DNA of 64,000 nt from Eriocheir sinensis (GCF_024679095.1 NC_066516.1:19424544-19488543), one strand, 5' to 3'. Numbered from the stretch's first letter, positions 26,470 through 40,025 are shown. Translations and numbers: made by a program. The notes: generated from the sequence alone by a model not told the origin.

Positions 26470-27205
26470 TTCTTCTCTTCTTTGTCTCCCTTTTTACCTT
26501 GTCTACCTATTTCTGAGCCAACAACAGAAAGTAAAATGTATGATCATGCACGAAAAGAAATACAGGAAGAAATATTTAAAACATTCTCTGCCACATTTCA
26601 CCAGCCAAATAAGAAACGTTAATAAGAATTTCGTCCTTCTAGTCTACATCCTTCCCTCCCCACCTTCGAACCGATGGCAGAAACTATAAAAAATATCAAA
26701 GAAATAAAATAAATATATATATCTTAAACACTCTCTCCCACATTTCACCAGCCAAATAATAATGGTAGTAATATGAATCTTGCCTTATTCACTACATCCT
26801 TCCCTCTACACCTCTGAGCAAACGACGAGTAAAAGAAGATGATGCGGAAAGAAATATCAGAAAAAATATATAAGAAGTTCCCTGCCACATTTCACCAGTC
26901 AAATAAGGAGAGTAAATACAATTGTTCCCTTTTTTTTTACATCCTTTCCTTTCCACTTCTAAACAAACGACAAAAGGTAAAAAAAAAGCACGAAAAGAAT
27001 TAAAAGAAATATATATCTTTAACATTCTCTGCTTAATCAACCAGTCAAGTAGGAAAAAAAAAGAATCTCTCCTCTATTTCCACATCTTTTCCTTTCCTCT
27101 TTTAAACCATCGACAGCAAGTAAAAAGAAGATCACGTACAAAAAAGAAAAAAAATAAGAGAAAAATAGTCCAAACATTCCCTGCCACATTTCACGCAAGG
27201 TTGTC
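26470..27205. repeat. Tandem repeat with exact 147-bp spacing, five units
   Basis: The landmark CCACATTTCACCAGCCAAAT lies at 26591, 26738, 26885, about 27032 (diverged) and 27184, so intervals are 147, 147, 147 and 152. Units share a C/T-rich half (CxACATCCTTxCCTxxxCAC), then CAAACGACAxxAAGTAAAA, then an A-rich half. Frames that remain open are read-through. Confidence 0.85.
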
Positions 27206-27810
27206 AGGTGATGAAGAAAACAGCATGATAGTGTTTGTGAGGCGCGCCGAGTCAGGGGTTTATCTCGTCCGGCGTCAGATCAAGTAGTGAGGCGAGGTTT
27301 AATATCAGGCTCCACACGAGGGTAGTAATCCGAAAGCCTCCTTTATTCCTTCTCTTTCTTTTGTTATCCGCTTTTTTTCAGTTTTCCATTTTTTTACCGA
27401 TCTGCTTCAATCTTTTTTTTTTTTTTTACTTTGACATAATCCTTTCATTCTAATAATTTTCAACCGTTACCCTTTGTACTTACGAGCATATGTTATATTT
27501 TAAAACGCTCAATTTATACCTAGTTTTAAGCCAACTCCTTTGTTTTTTTTTCTTTTAATTACCTCCTTCACTTCTTTTTTTCATATCTTCATCTTTATTT
27601 AAACACTTCTTTTTTCAGTTATTTCTCCTTTATTTTTCATTCCCCTTCCTTTTTTTCCTATTTTTAATCGTTTCCTCTACTTCTTTTCCTTTTTATTCAT
27701 TCGACTTTAGTTTGGAAAGGTTGAATTAACTATCTTTTCCGTCACTAATCTTTAGCATCGACACAAATAATGAAAACATACTGCATTGATAGAAGCCGCA
27801 AAGTTATCAT
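27206..27810. other. Unique T-rich intronic sequence
   Basis: Nothing recognised apart from T-runs. Confidence 0.5.
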
Positions 27811-27885
27811 GGCGGCGAGTAGCGGGCTTTTTTGTGTGTACCCTTTTTTGTTGCCCTTGAGCCGTATCCTTTGATGTAAACAAAA
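27811..27885 (+). repeat. Dispersed short repeat, copy 2
   Basis: GGCGGCGAGTAGCGGGCTTTT, T-rich spacer, TTGTTGCCCTTGAGCCGT and an end TTTGATGTAAAC. One of the best preserved of the seven copies. Confidence 0.75.
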
Positions 27886-28460
27886 CAACAACAACAAAAA
27901 AAAGGAAAGTTAACATGCGTATAACCTAACGTGTAATCAAATATTTTTTTTCTTTACTCTCACAAAAATGTATAAAAGGAGTCAATATCAGTCCAGTCAA
28001 TCGTCCCACACTAGACAGCCCCTGAGAGCTCTTTCTTCACCATCTCTACCAACCTCGATTTCAAAACTTCCTTCCTCCGTCTCTCCCATGCTCGTCCCTC
28101 CAGCCACCCTGCACACACGACCCAGATCCTAACGCAAGATCGGTCAACGTCGCTCTGAGCTTGACTCGCCGCCACTCGCCTAATCTCTTCACTCCGAGAG
28201 CCTTCCACTGATTGCCTTGTCACGGGCCCGGCGGCAAGGACGAGAGACTTCGGTAGGGCTCACTCAGGAAGACCCGACAACATCCATTGTACACACGGCG
28301 ACCCGCGGCCTGAATGAAGCAAATGGGATTAGGACACCTGCTGTAGCCTTAGGATACACCGGGAAGCGAGAGGATGCGGAAAGTCACGGTGATTCACGGA
28401 GCGTCAGGAGTGGCTTGGAGTTTGTAAACAAGGACATTTTTGTTTGTTGGGGTTGTAGTT
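27886..28460. other. Unique, partly CpG-containing sequence
   Basis: Non-repetitive and GC-balanced at 28010-28420. TATAAAAG at 27971 is followed by arthropod initiator-like TCAGTC at 27988. Two short frames (28011-28223 minus, 28217-28462 plus) diverge from each other but show no known motif. Confidence 0.4.
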
Positions 28461-28469
28461 AAGTGAGGG

Positions 28470-28513
28470 AAAGATAGACAGATAGATAGATAGAATGAAA
28501 GATAGATAAATAG

Positions 28514-28545
<32 letters not shown>

Positions 28546-28690
28546 AGATAGATAGATTGATTGATTGATTGATAGACAGAAAAACAGAGATAGAAGATAA
28601 ATTTAGATGGAGATGTATATAGAAGCAGATGGAAGATAGATAAAGATAGATGGATAGATAGATAGATATAGAGATAGATAAAGACAGAAA
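28470..28690. repeat. (GATA)n-rich tract
   Basis: GATA/AGAT units with GATT and GACA variants over about 220 bases, followed by GT6 and G14 at 28694-28719. Confidence 0.9.
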
Positions 28691-28719
28691 GAGTGTGTGT
28701 GTGGGGGGGGGGGGGGTCT

Positions 28720-29160
28720 TGAGCAAGCGAAGAAAGAGAAGGGTCAGAGGTAATTAGGGTCAGGAAAAAACACGAAAGCAGGCAGGTGAGTATTTGTTTT
28801 GTTTGCGAGGGAAGGAGAAAACGGTAAGAGTGAAAAGAAAGAAAAATGAGTGAATGATCAAGAAATGGGAATGACGGAACGCTTTGCCATGAGGGATGTT
28901 TGAACTTTTGTCATCACCTGCATCTTTTAAAATTGTAAGTCAGCTACATATTTTCTTCCTTCTTTACACTTCTTTTTCTATCTGATACATTATTTCACCG
29001 TTTCTTCGATAGCCTCCTTTCTTTTTATATTTTTTTCCAACGTTACCTTTTTCTCCCTTTCATCTTCACACGTTCGACATATTCCTCATTTATTCCTTTT
29101 AATTTTTACAGCCACCACCTTTATATCTTTTCATCGTTCTCTTTTTTTCTTTAAGTGGTA
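28720..29160. other. Unique intronic sequence
   Basis: Nothing recognised. Confidence 0.45.
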
Positions 29161-29689
<529 letters not shown>

Positions 29690-29867
29690 AGATCCCAGGA
29701 GACAGGACACAACCCCCGATTAATACCTGGTACCCATTCACTGCTGGGTGGACAGGGGCGTAGGGTATCGGAAAAGCCGCCCAAATTTTTCCACTCCGCC
29801 TGGGAATCGAACTCGGGCTCTGTCGGTTGTGAGTCGAGTGTGCTAACCACTGCACCATGAAGCCCCG
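29690..29867 (-). mobile_element. tRNA-derived SINE, minus strand
   Basis: On the minus strand the head reads GGGGCTTCATGGTGCAGTGG, then an A box (TGGTGCAGTGGTTAGC) and a perfect B box (GAGTTCGATTCCC). The anticodon-like loop CTCACAA again shows CAC. The body has CCCTGTCCACCCAGCAGTGA, as in the SINEs near 9 kb. Same orientation as the host gene. Confidence 0.8.
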
Positions 29868-30314
29868 AAGTGGAAATGGGAAAGCTGCATATGAATGAAG
29901 ACTTTGATAACATGGTAGCGAGATTGTGTGTGTTTGTTTGTGCAGATTTGTTTGTTTTTTGTGGTATTTTGTGTTTTGTTTATTTGTTTTGTTGTTGTTG
30001 TTTTTGTGTTATATTTGTGCTGTTGTGCCCCGTAAGGTTCTTCCTGGAATTCTTGCTTTTGTATCTGTTTTTTTTTCTTCTTTTCATTAAAGGTTCAGGC
30101 AGGAGCCATTTTATGTTTCACTTGATGTTTTAAATAGAACATCAACCATTTACTTGAAACTGAACAAAATGAAATAGTTTGATAAGACTCCCCACCCTTC
30201 CACACCCACTGATCATTACTTTTTCCTTCCCCTTCAACAAAAAATAAATAGAATATATTCTCCTATACTTATTTTCATGGTAAACAGTAAAAGAAAGAAG
30301 AAAAGATACGTAGA

Positions 30315-30317
<3 letters not shown>
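29868..30317. other. Unique intronic sequence
   Basis: TTTG-rich at about 29925-30010. No exon. Confidence 0.5.

Positions 30318-30391
<74 letters not shown>
30318..30391. repeat. Microsatellite (CT)37
   Basis: Perfect CT array. Confidence 0.98.
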
Positions 30392-30396
<5 letters not shown>

Positions 30397-30983
30397 GCTC
30401 TTTTCTCCTTTTCATCTTTTTCTCCTTTTTCTTTTCGTTTTCTTTCTTTTTTTCTTCTGTTTCTCATAATTCTCTCCCTTCTACTCTAGATAATTTAGTT
30501 TTTTTTCCTTTTCACATTCTTTTATTCCTTTCCCGCTTCCATTTTTCCTGCTATTCTAGATAATTTAGTTTTTTTTGTTACTTTTTCATATTTTTTTTCT
30601 CTTTCATGCCTTCTTTTCTATTAATTCAAAGTAATTTAGTTGTTTTTCCTCTTTTCCTAACCTTTTATATACCGGTTTACTTTCCTATGTTTCCCGCTGA
30701 GAGCCAGGTGAAAACAATAATAAGCACAGGTAGATCGGCAACACAGCATCACCTCGGCAAAACTCTCACTTTCTCTACCTCTAATTAATGTCACAATATC
30801 TGGCTGGACTAATTAGACCCTCGGAGCTCCTAGGTATTATGAGCAAGTTACAGAATCATTGTCATTATCACTTGGCTCTCTTTTTTTTCTATCATTTCTA
30901 TCTCTATGACTTTCTTAACCTTAACATTCCTCTCTTCCTTTCTCTTTCTATCTCTCTATCATTAACAATACACTCCCTTTTCC

Positions 30984-30986
<3 letters not shown>
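30392..30986. other. Pyrimidine-rich intronic sequence with small duplication
   Basis: TCTAGATAATTTAGTTTTTT occurs at 30483 and 30554, a 71-base tandem duplication. Nothing else is recognised. Confidence 0.5.

Positions 30987-31074
<88 letters not shown>
30987..31074. repeat. Microsatellite (CT)44
   Basis: Perfect CT array. Confidence 0.98.

Positions 31075-32181
<1,107 letters not shown>

Positions 32182-32247
<66 letters not shown>
32182..32247. repeat. Microsatellite (GT)33
   Basis: Perfect GT array. Confidence 0.98.
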
Positions 32248-32249
<2 letters not shown>

Positions 32250-32854
32250 GAATGAGCTTCGTGCATCAAATAAATGGAACAAATCACATTCACATCCACG
32301 AAGTAATAAAGGAAATGGTCTGAAGGCGGAAAAAATAAGTTCGGTAATTCATCACGAGTACGACGAAGGAAAATCTCTCATGATTTTCTCGCTTTCTTCC
32401 TCCTTTTCCTCTTTTTTTCGTTTCTTCTTTTCGTTTCCTTTCTCTCTCTTTCTTTTTTGCCTTCTATTTCTCATCCTCCTCTTAATTAATTGTACGGTTC
32501 CTTCTCCTTCTTCTTCTTCTTCTTTTTCTTCTTTTCTTTTTCTTCATCTTATATTTTTTTCTTTTTCTTCTTATTCTCACTATTTTTCTTCTTTTTTTTC
32601 TTTTCTTTTTCTTCATCTTTTATCTTTTTCTTTTTCTTATTCTTATAATTTTTCTTTTTTTTTCTTCTTCTCATTATTATTTCTATTATTTTTCATTCTT
32701 TAATCCTTTCTTCCTTTAGATATAATGGCATAAAAAAAATTCCTTTCGACTTTCTCTTTTATCGCTTATTCACGGGACTCAAAAGGAGATGCTGATCACT
32801 CCTATTTTTTCTCTCTTTGGACAGTCCGTTCAGTTCCTTTCCGTCAAACTGTGT

Positions 32855-32855
<1 letters not shown>
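32248..32855. other. T-rich intronic sequence
   Basis: TTC/TTTTC-rich at 32395-32700 with a weak period of about 70 bases (TTTTTCTTCATCTTxTATxTTT repeated at 32538 and 32609). Confidence 0.55.

Positions 32856-32889
<34 letters not shown>
32856..32889. repeat. Microsatellite (GT)16
   Basis: Perfect GT array followed by a G-rich stretch. Confidence 0.95.
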
Positions 32890-32891
<2 letters not shown>

Positions 32892-33704
32892 GGGGAGGGC
32901 GTAAGGAGGGGCATGAGTGGTTGATAGATGTTTTCTCCTTTTCTTTCCCCTTTTTTCTTGATTCAAACTCCAGAAGCCTCTCTCTATCTCTCTTTCTCAG
33001 TCTCGCATTCAGAAACTTAATTACACTTTTCATCCCGGGTTCCATTCTGGGGCTGCTGAGAAGGCTTTTCAGACAGCCTTACTGCGTCTCCTTCCCTTCT
33101 CTTCTTTTCCTTTACTTCTCTTCGCCCCTCCCTGGCTCGCGCGCGCATGTGTGTCTTTGTATGTGTGAGAGGTAATAACTGCATCCAAAGGTGTTCATTG
33201 TGCGCACCTTAACAGGATAATGAAGGTGCTTAATACATACTCATTTTCTATTTCCGTTTTGTCATCTCTAACTATCTTGCTATTTGTATCTATCTATCTG
33301 TCTATCCTTCTCCTACTAAAGACTCATTATACCATTGAAATCTATTCGTCTACATGGAAATAATTCTTCCACCTTCCACCTTTTCCTTATAGTTTTATTA
33401 ATATTAGACGATACATTTTTCCTGATCCTGGTACGGGTATATCTCCTTCTTCCCTTAAACTTATCTTCATTCCATCATTACCCTTGCCTCTTAAAACCTA
33501 CGACTCCTTACATTTACTCGCACTCTCCTTTATTTTTCCTCTCTGCAATGACTTTTATCTTCCTCTCCTACTTCTTCCCTCTTCCTATAATGTTTTCCTT
33601 CTCTCTTATCACTTTCCTCAATCGTTCAACATTCTCCTTTCTTCCTCACTTTCCCTAACTTGATTTAGCGTGGCGACTTTACCCACAGACGCTTGAGCAA
33701 TTTT
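32890..33704. other. Unique pyrimidine-rich sequence
   Basis: Nothing recognised. Confidence 0.45.
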
Positions 33705-33737
33705 CCCATTACATTACATTACATTACATTACATTAC
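33705..33737. repeat. Pentanucleotide repeat (ACATT)6
   Basis: Six tandem ACATT units. Confidence 0.95.
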
Positions 33738-34984
33738 GCCCATTACACTTATTCATCACTCCTTCCTTCCCTTCCAACTACTCTATCTCTCTCGCTCTCC
33801 GCCTCTCACTATTTTTCTCTCTCATTTCCAGCTGCCTTCTAATGGACTTGTAACTCTCCCTTTCGAAGCCAGAGCCACTCAGACTTGTCGCTCAAATTAA
33901 GAGTTATAAGAACAGTTCGCAGTTTTAGTTTCCTTGATACTTCATTAAGGAGAGCGGTGCAAACTTGAGGAGCCATTGTCGGGGATCATTCTGCTCCTTT
34001 CTTTTCTTCTGGACACCTCTCGGGGCAGATGAAGGAGCTCGAGTTGCCTTTATGAAGGGGATGATAGAAAGAACCTGCGCCGGTGTGGGAGTGCATGAGG
34101 GAAGGGAAGTGTTTGAGCTTCGAGGGGAAAGGAGAAGAGGGATGAAAAGGGTAGGGGAGGGGATGTGGGGGAGAAGAGAGGAGATGAGGATACGAATAAT
34201 TGGAGAGAGAAAGGAACAGATATATATAGAGATACGGATGAAGGGGGAAGAAGGCACTAAGATGAACAAAAAAAGTGTATTATATAGTTGCTCAAAGAAA
34301 ATCCTAATGTCCTTAACCATTAAACATTACCTGCACATAACAGCAAAACGTAATCTAGTGGCGGCGGCGAACCAACTCAGGAACGAACGCATGGAAGCAA
34401 CGGCAACGGTAGCAAAATAATGTGGAGGGCGACGGCAGCACCAGTAGGATTGGGAACCAAGATGGCGCCACTATAAACACTTGTCTGCTCCATTATGGGC
34501 TGGGGCCGATCATCAGGCTCCATTAAGAAAGCCTACCGGTGCTAAAGGCCGAAAGTAAAATATCATCATTAGCAGCAAAAGTAGCAATTACAGAGAAAAC
34601 ACAAATAAGGTTAACATGGTATTACGCCCTTGCCCCTAAACCTCAAGCGAAGGACTTTAAACGACTTCCCAACTACGTCGTCATTTTTCCAACAAAGCCC
34701 CTCAGCGTCTTTTTGATAGTTGGCTAATTAGTTCCCGGAAGTACAACGTATAGAGAACTCGGCGGAAACTCAGCAAAACGAGGTATACTAATTCCGCCCC
34801 AGACAACACAAAAGACCTCCCCGCCCTAAACCTCTTCTGACCTCGATTCCCTTCCGACCTGGCCCGCTAATTGACAGGTCGTTCCAGGTGACTTCGTGCG
34901 ACAGGTGGAGTGACGGATGAGCGAGGGTCGCCTTGTTTGACCGGCTGGACGACTCGTTAAGGAAAGATTCGATGTCTGGCCGCT
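33738..34984. other. Unique intronic sequence
   Basis: A purine-rich patch at 34085-34270. The 34320-34720 section is GC-balanced and non-repetitive but shows no exon. Confidence 0.45.
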
Positions 34985-35400
34985 GTAAAACCGCCATCAT
35001 TAGTAGGCAGACAAATCTTTCTTTTCCGCCTCTCCGTCCCATTGCTCCTGATTTCTGTCCACTCCCTTCACTCTCCACCATCATTAGCAGGCAGGCAAAC
35101 CTTTCTTCCTTTCTTTCCTTCCACCCCTTATTCTCCTTCCCTGCTCCCTCTCCACTTCCTGCACTTTCCGACCTCCCCATCACCGGACACAGTTTTCTTT
35201 CTCCCTTTCCCTCCTAACTCCTATTTTTCTTTCTTGTTCCCTGTCCATTTCCTTCACTTTCCAACCACCCCATTACCAGACAGATTTTTCTTTCTCCCTT
35301 CCCCTCCATCCCTTATTCTTCCTTCCTGTTCTATGGCCTCTTCTGTCACGTACCACCATCACCATTAGCAGAAAAACCCTCTACTTTTCCCTCCTCATCC
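34985..35400. repeat. Degenerate tandem repeat, period about 84-99 bp
   Basis: CATCATTAGxAGGCAGxCAAA at 34995 and 35079, with related C(C/A)CATxACCxGACA at 35178 and 35271 and CATCACCATTAGCAG at about 35356. Each is followed by a CTTTCTTxxC-rich block. Five eroded units. Confidence 0.65.
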
Positions 35401-36309
35401 TCGTCCTTTCTTGGTCTCTATCTGCCACCCTTCCCTAACGAGCATCTGGCACAATCCCACGCAAGGAGGTAAAAAAGTATTGGGTTTCGATGTACAGACG
35501 AAGCATCAGTGAAAGGAAAAGGCCGAATAAGAAGAGTTTGTCTTTGTTCGGTCTGAAGAAGGGTTTTAAGTGGAGTAGGAAGCGTTCTAAGTTGGTAATA
35601 GTCGTTAAAATGATGGATGGATGGGCGACTGGTCGGTTCTGATAAGTGGATCTGAGGTTTTACTAGGCAGCTTCATTTTTGGGTGGAGGCGAATGAGAGA
35701 AAACGGTGGACCATTGTGAGTGGAGGTCTTAGTTATACAGACAACTTCTAACCTTCACTCTGATTACCACTACAAATTCTGCAAGAATTGTTCTACTGGT
35801 TATCTTCCTCCCTCACAACTGATTTTAGTAAGCTCTCGACTGTATAGCGACCATTCCCCTCCTCGTGGCACACACATTCAGGTTCTGGGAGAAGAAAGGT
35901 AAAAAAAGGTGGTTTACGAATCAGGAAGTGGACGAGTTGAACAAATTAAGCAGATAATTATCAAGTTGATTCCAACACGACTGAAAGTTTAAAATGGACG
36001 TTAAATGAATTCATAGCTGGGGAAGGAAGTTGGTAAATGACTAAATCTCAGGAGCTGTCATGTGTAGGCCGTCCATTTTTTTTAATGCATTTATATCCTT
36101 ATTCTTCCTAGAGGGCAAAACTTCGATGGCCAGGAATGGGACAACTGAAGGACGCTTTAAGGTTCCGCAGAGTGTGTGGGCGGGAGTGAAGGGGACAGCA
36201 GCCGACAAGAGAAGGGTAGAGAAGAGGAGGAGGAAGAGGAGGAAGAAGTAAAGGGAATGCTGATGGTCATGGGAGAGGCAGCGGGACATGGTCAAGGACT
36301 TGGAGGCGC
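35401..36309. other. Unique intronic sequence
   Basis: GGA/AGG-rich at 36210-36250, otherwise unremarkable. Confidence 0.45.
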
Positions 36310-36780
36310 CACATGAATACAAATGTTGAGCCACCCCACCCTCCACCCCACCCACCCCTTGCCTCTGTTATGTCCCCCATCCACCACCCACCCACCCATC
36401 CCTTGCCTCTGTTATGTCCCCCATCCACCACCCACCCACCCATCCTTTGCCTCTGCTGTAACCCCCCATCCCACCCCTTGCTTCTGTTATGTCCCCCATC
36501 CACCCACCCACCCACCCATCCTTTGCCTCTGCTGTAACCCCCCATCCCACACCTTGCTTCTGTTATGTCCCCCATCCACCCACTCGCCCACCCACCCCTT
36601 GCCTCTGTTATATCCCCCATCCACCCACCCAGTCCTTTCCTCTCCTGTAACCCCCATACCACCCATCCCACCCACCCACCCCTTGCCTCTGTTATATCCC
36701 CCATCCATCCACCCACCCAGTCCTCGCCTCTCCTGTAACCCCCCATTCCACCCATCCTACCCACCCACGCTTCTATTGCA
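36310..36780. repeat. C-rich minisatellite with alternating 45/31-bp units
   Basis: Unit A (TTGCCTCTGTTATGTCCCCC then ATCCACCCACCC, about 44-45 bp) and unit B (TTGCCTCTGCTGTAACCCCC then CATCCCAC, about 31 bp) alternate. Boundaries at 36361, 36405, 36449, 36480, 36525, 36556, 36601 and onward give a higher-order period of about 76 bp. The 165-codon minus frame is read-through. Confidence 0.9.
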
Positions 36781-37160
36781 CCACGCCTTTGTTGTAGCCA
36801 CTCGCCTGAGCTGACTCCTTAAACTCATCAACCTTCCCACCCACGCATCAGCTACATTCACCCCACAAACCCAACTATCTAAACCCTCCTACCCATCAAC
36901 CCAACTCTCTCTGTTATAGTCATCTTACCCACCGAGTCCACCAGCGCGTCAACTACATCCAACCCACAAACTCACCCATTTACCCACTTATCCACCACCC
37001 ACATCCTTGTCTACTACAGCCACACCACCCAACCACCCACCTACTCACGCCAAAGCAGCACGCACCTAATTCAATCCACCCATCCCATTACCCCACCACG
37101 CGTCTGCTACAGCCACCCCAACCACCCACTGATCCACCAGAGTCTCCCCGCCCCCTCCCC
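36781..37160. repeat. CCACCCA-rich decayed extension of the minisatellite
   Basis: CACCCA and ACCCAC words without strict period. Probably old units of the array at 36310-36780. Confidence 0.65.
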
Positions 37161-38279
37161 CACCCATCCCTTTGCAGCAGTCAGAGAGATAGCATTCAAT
37201 TCGTCGCAGTGAAGGTCCAGGATCGGAAGGGATTGCACGCGTCCCCCTCATAATTCTCGGCTATGGATGCCCGTTCTCTCTTTCTTTCTGGCTCCTTTAC
37301 GTCCTCCATTATTTTCTTGTCTCATTCCTTCCTAGCTTCACGTTTTATTCTCTCCCGTAACTGAAATATCTTAATTCCCTAATTACGATATTTTTTCAAC
37401 CTTTTATGTATGCCTTCGTTCGTTCGTACTTTCACCTGGTTAATATTTATAACACCCTTCAGTCCTCCAACTTTTTCACCTAGGTCATTTTTTTTTAATT
37501 CCTTCCTTCCTTCCTCCTAATCTTTCTTCATTTATGCTTCGTATCTTTACTTTTTATCTACCTGACTATGATCCTACTTGCTTTTTTCCTTTCTTCCTGC
37601 CTTCCTTCCTTCCAACCTACTTACCATCCTTCCTTCCCTCTTTCCTTCCATCGTTTCGTCTTACCTTCTCCCTATCTCCCCATCTTCCATTTTCTACCTT
37701 TCCCTACCTTCCATCTGCTCCCTTACCTGCCCTCCTACCTTTCTCTAACCCTCCTTTCCACCGCCCTTCCTGCCTTCCTTCCTCCTGTTCTCTACCTCTC
37801 CCTGTTTTCCTCCCATCTTCTATGCCCCTGCCTTCATTCCTTAAATTACCTACCCCTTCCTTCCTTCCTTTCTTCCATTATCTACCCCTCCTTGCCTTTC
37901 CACCTTCTTTCGTCTATCTGGCTTCCTACCTCCCTTCCTCTAACCCCCTGCCTCCCTACCTCACTTCCTCTACCCTCTCCTCTGCCTTCGTACCTTCCCG
38001 TGTTCAGTTCGTAGCGCCCGACACCTATAATTACGTTCCCTTAAGCAGTGAGACACGGCTATCGCTTTGTTTTACTCAGCGCCGAGAGGGAATTGCTTCT
38101 GTAATGGTGATTCGGGGTGAGTGTCCGCCTGTCTGTCTGTCTAACTAGTCTGGCTGATGGTGGCGGGTTTAGGACACGATGTAGAGGCCGGACGAGAGGC
38201 GGAGGAGGACACCGAGCGCTTGATAATAAATGGAATCCACCAACTTGAATTTCCTTACGAAAGAAAATATACATACCCA
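37161..38279. other. Pyrimidine-rich intronic sequence
   Basis: TTCC/CTTCC-rich tract at 37490-38000 with no strict period, then unique sequence. A few CA units follow at 38278-38310. Confidence 0.55.
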
Positions 38280-38679
38280 CACACACACATACGCACACAC
38301 ACACATGCACATTGCAATCTCGAAAGCATATTCATCAAAAATTTGCATAGATATCGAAGCGCGCGACTCAAGTTGGGGGAAGCTTTCGGAAGGAAAATGA
38401 AGACGAAGTATAAGTTTAGCAATCTTGTCATGTGCATGCCTGGAAGCGCTGTGCAAACCGCTGGCAGCCACATAAATACATATTCTGCCTTCCTTCCATT
38501 CTTCCTCCCTGCCTTGAGTCTGCGCGGCGGTGCACTGCAATAAAACACACACAAAAAACTACCCCCGATTCAGGTCAACGTCCGGCAACAAACGATTCAC
38601 AAGTTGACGTTATCTGGACGTGTACCGAGCGAGGAGGTTTAATGCGACCACAAGACCGATATTTTGCCCGTCATGTCGG
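38280..38679. other. Unique intronic sequence
   Basis: No exon or repeat beyond short CA runs. Confidence 0.45.
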
Positions 38680-39340
38680 AGTCTGTGAAGGTGGAGGGGT
38701 GACGGGAAGGGGCTGAAGGAGACTGAAATACTGAGGTTATGGAGGGGGATGGAGATGGGAGTTCTGGAAGATCGAGGGTTGGGGCAATGAGGAGTTAGAT
38801 ACCAATTAGGGTGTAGGAGTTGCATTAGTTGAAAGGGTTAGAATATGATGTTTCAAAGGGGTGGAAAGTTGAGGGTTGTTGGGGCATAAGGAGGGAGCAT
38901 TCGGGTCGTAATTTGTTATGAGGTTGGAGGTTTGGGAACTGGTGGAAGGAGTTGAATGATTTGGGAGGGATGAAATATGATGTGTTGAGAAGAGTTGGAG
39001 AGTTGAGGTCGAGGGAAAGGGGTGAAGAAGTTGAAGGGGTTGGAATATAATTTGTTAAGTGGGTGGAGACTTGGGATTTGGGGAAAGGGAGTGGTGAGAT
39101 TAGAGCGCTTGAGATGGGGATCATGGGATGTGTCAAAGGGTTAGAGGGTTGGGCCGGGAGAAGGAGAATCAAAGGACTGGGTGTTGGGGTATGGTGACTG
39201 TTGATTGGTTGTTGGGGGTTGTTGGTGACTGAAGGGGTAAAGAGTTTGGAGGGGTTGAAGAAGATGGGATAATTATTTGTAGGTTGTGAGGCAGTTGGGG
39301 GTAGGCGGAGGTTAAGGAGGTTGGGGAGTTGGGGTTCAGT
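38680..39340. repeat. G/T-rich degenerate minisatellite, period about 72 bp
   Basis: GTT(A/G)GAATATxATxTxTxxA-like starts at 38840, 38968 and 39039, and a related GGATGTGTCAAAGGGTTAGA at about 39127. Spacing is about 72 or a multiple. The plus strand is G-rich throughout. The 200-codon Pro/Ser/Asn-rich minus frame follows from low stop density and is not supported as a gene. Confidence 0.7.
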
Positions 39341-39654
39341 GGTACGTTGAGTAGGAGTGGGAGGATCCAATTCTGTATGGCCAAAACATATCATTGACTT
39401 GAGGTGGGGCGAAGAGGACGCAGCCAATGTTCTAAATTCAGAATCCGTATTGTGTTGTTACTTCATCACCGCGATATGGAGAGAAAATAAACAAATTCAC
39501 ACTATTTTAGAAAGGGTCCAAATTCAGCTACCGTCGGGAGTGGAGGCTACGAGTGAGTGAAGCGACGGGCCCCCGGATGTATGCTCCCCGTTAGTTATAA
39601 TAGTCCAAATTCAGATATTTTACCATGGAGCGAATTCAGACCAGATATAAAGAA
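39341..39654. other. Unique intronic sequence
   Basis: Nothing recognised. Confidence 0.4.
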
Positions 39655-39710
39655 CGAGCCTTTTTGTTTTCTATTTTTTTTCTTGAGCTGTTTCCTTTAT
39701 CTTATAAAAT
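39655..39710 (+). repeat. Dispersed short repeat, copy 3 (partial)
   Basis: Only the T-rich spacer, TCTTGAGCTGTTTCCTTTAT and a TTATAAAA end are kept. Confidence 0.55.
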
Positions 39711-40025
39711 ACCAAGATAATTTTGTTGGTTCTTTAGCACCGCATTTTATAACGACAGAACACGATTAACTTTAGAATAGTTCAACCGTAAATTAGAGGA
39801 AAACGGAGCATCCACGAATTCGGGCAGGCGTTTCCTTTTATTCCTTTACGTAGTGTTATTGTGCAGCTCTCTTCTTTTATTCGCGCTATGTTGGAAAAAA
39901 GGGATAAAATTTTCAGACATCAGTGCTGGCTGGAAATCTTTATGTGCGCTTTCTGTCCTTTTGATTCTATTCATATAAGCTACACTGATTGCCAATAACA
40001 GCACATATATATATTATTAGCGAAA

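Noticed and set aside
36267..36764. 165-codon Gly/Trp-rich repetitive protein on the minus strand
   Set aside because: Unit lengths (45, 31, 44 and so on) are not all multiples of three, so the peptide repeat is not kept in frame. C-rich minisatellite read-through.
38825..39427. 200-codon Pro/Ser/Asn-rich minus ORF
   Set aside because: It covers a degenerate G/T-rich minisatellite and has no start context, domain or splice evidence.
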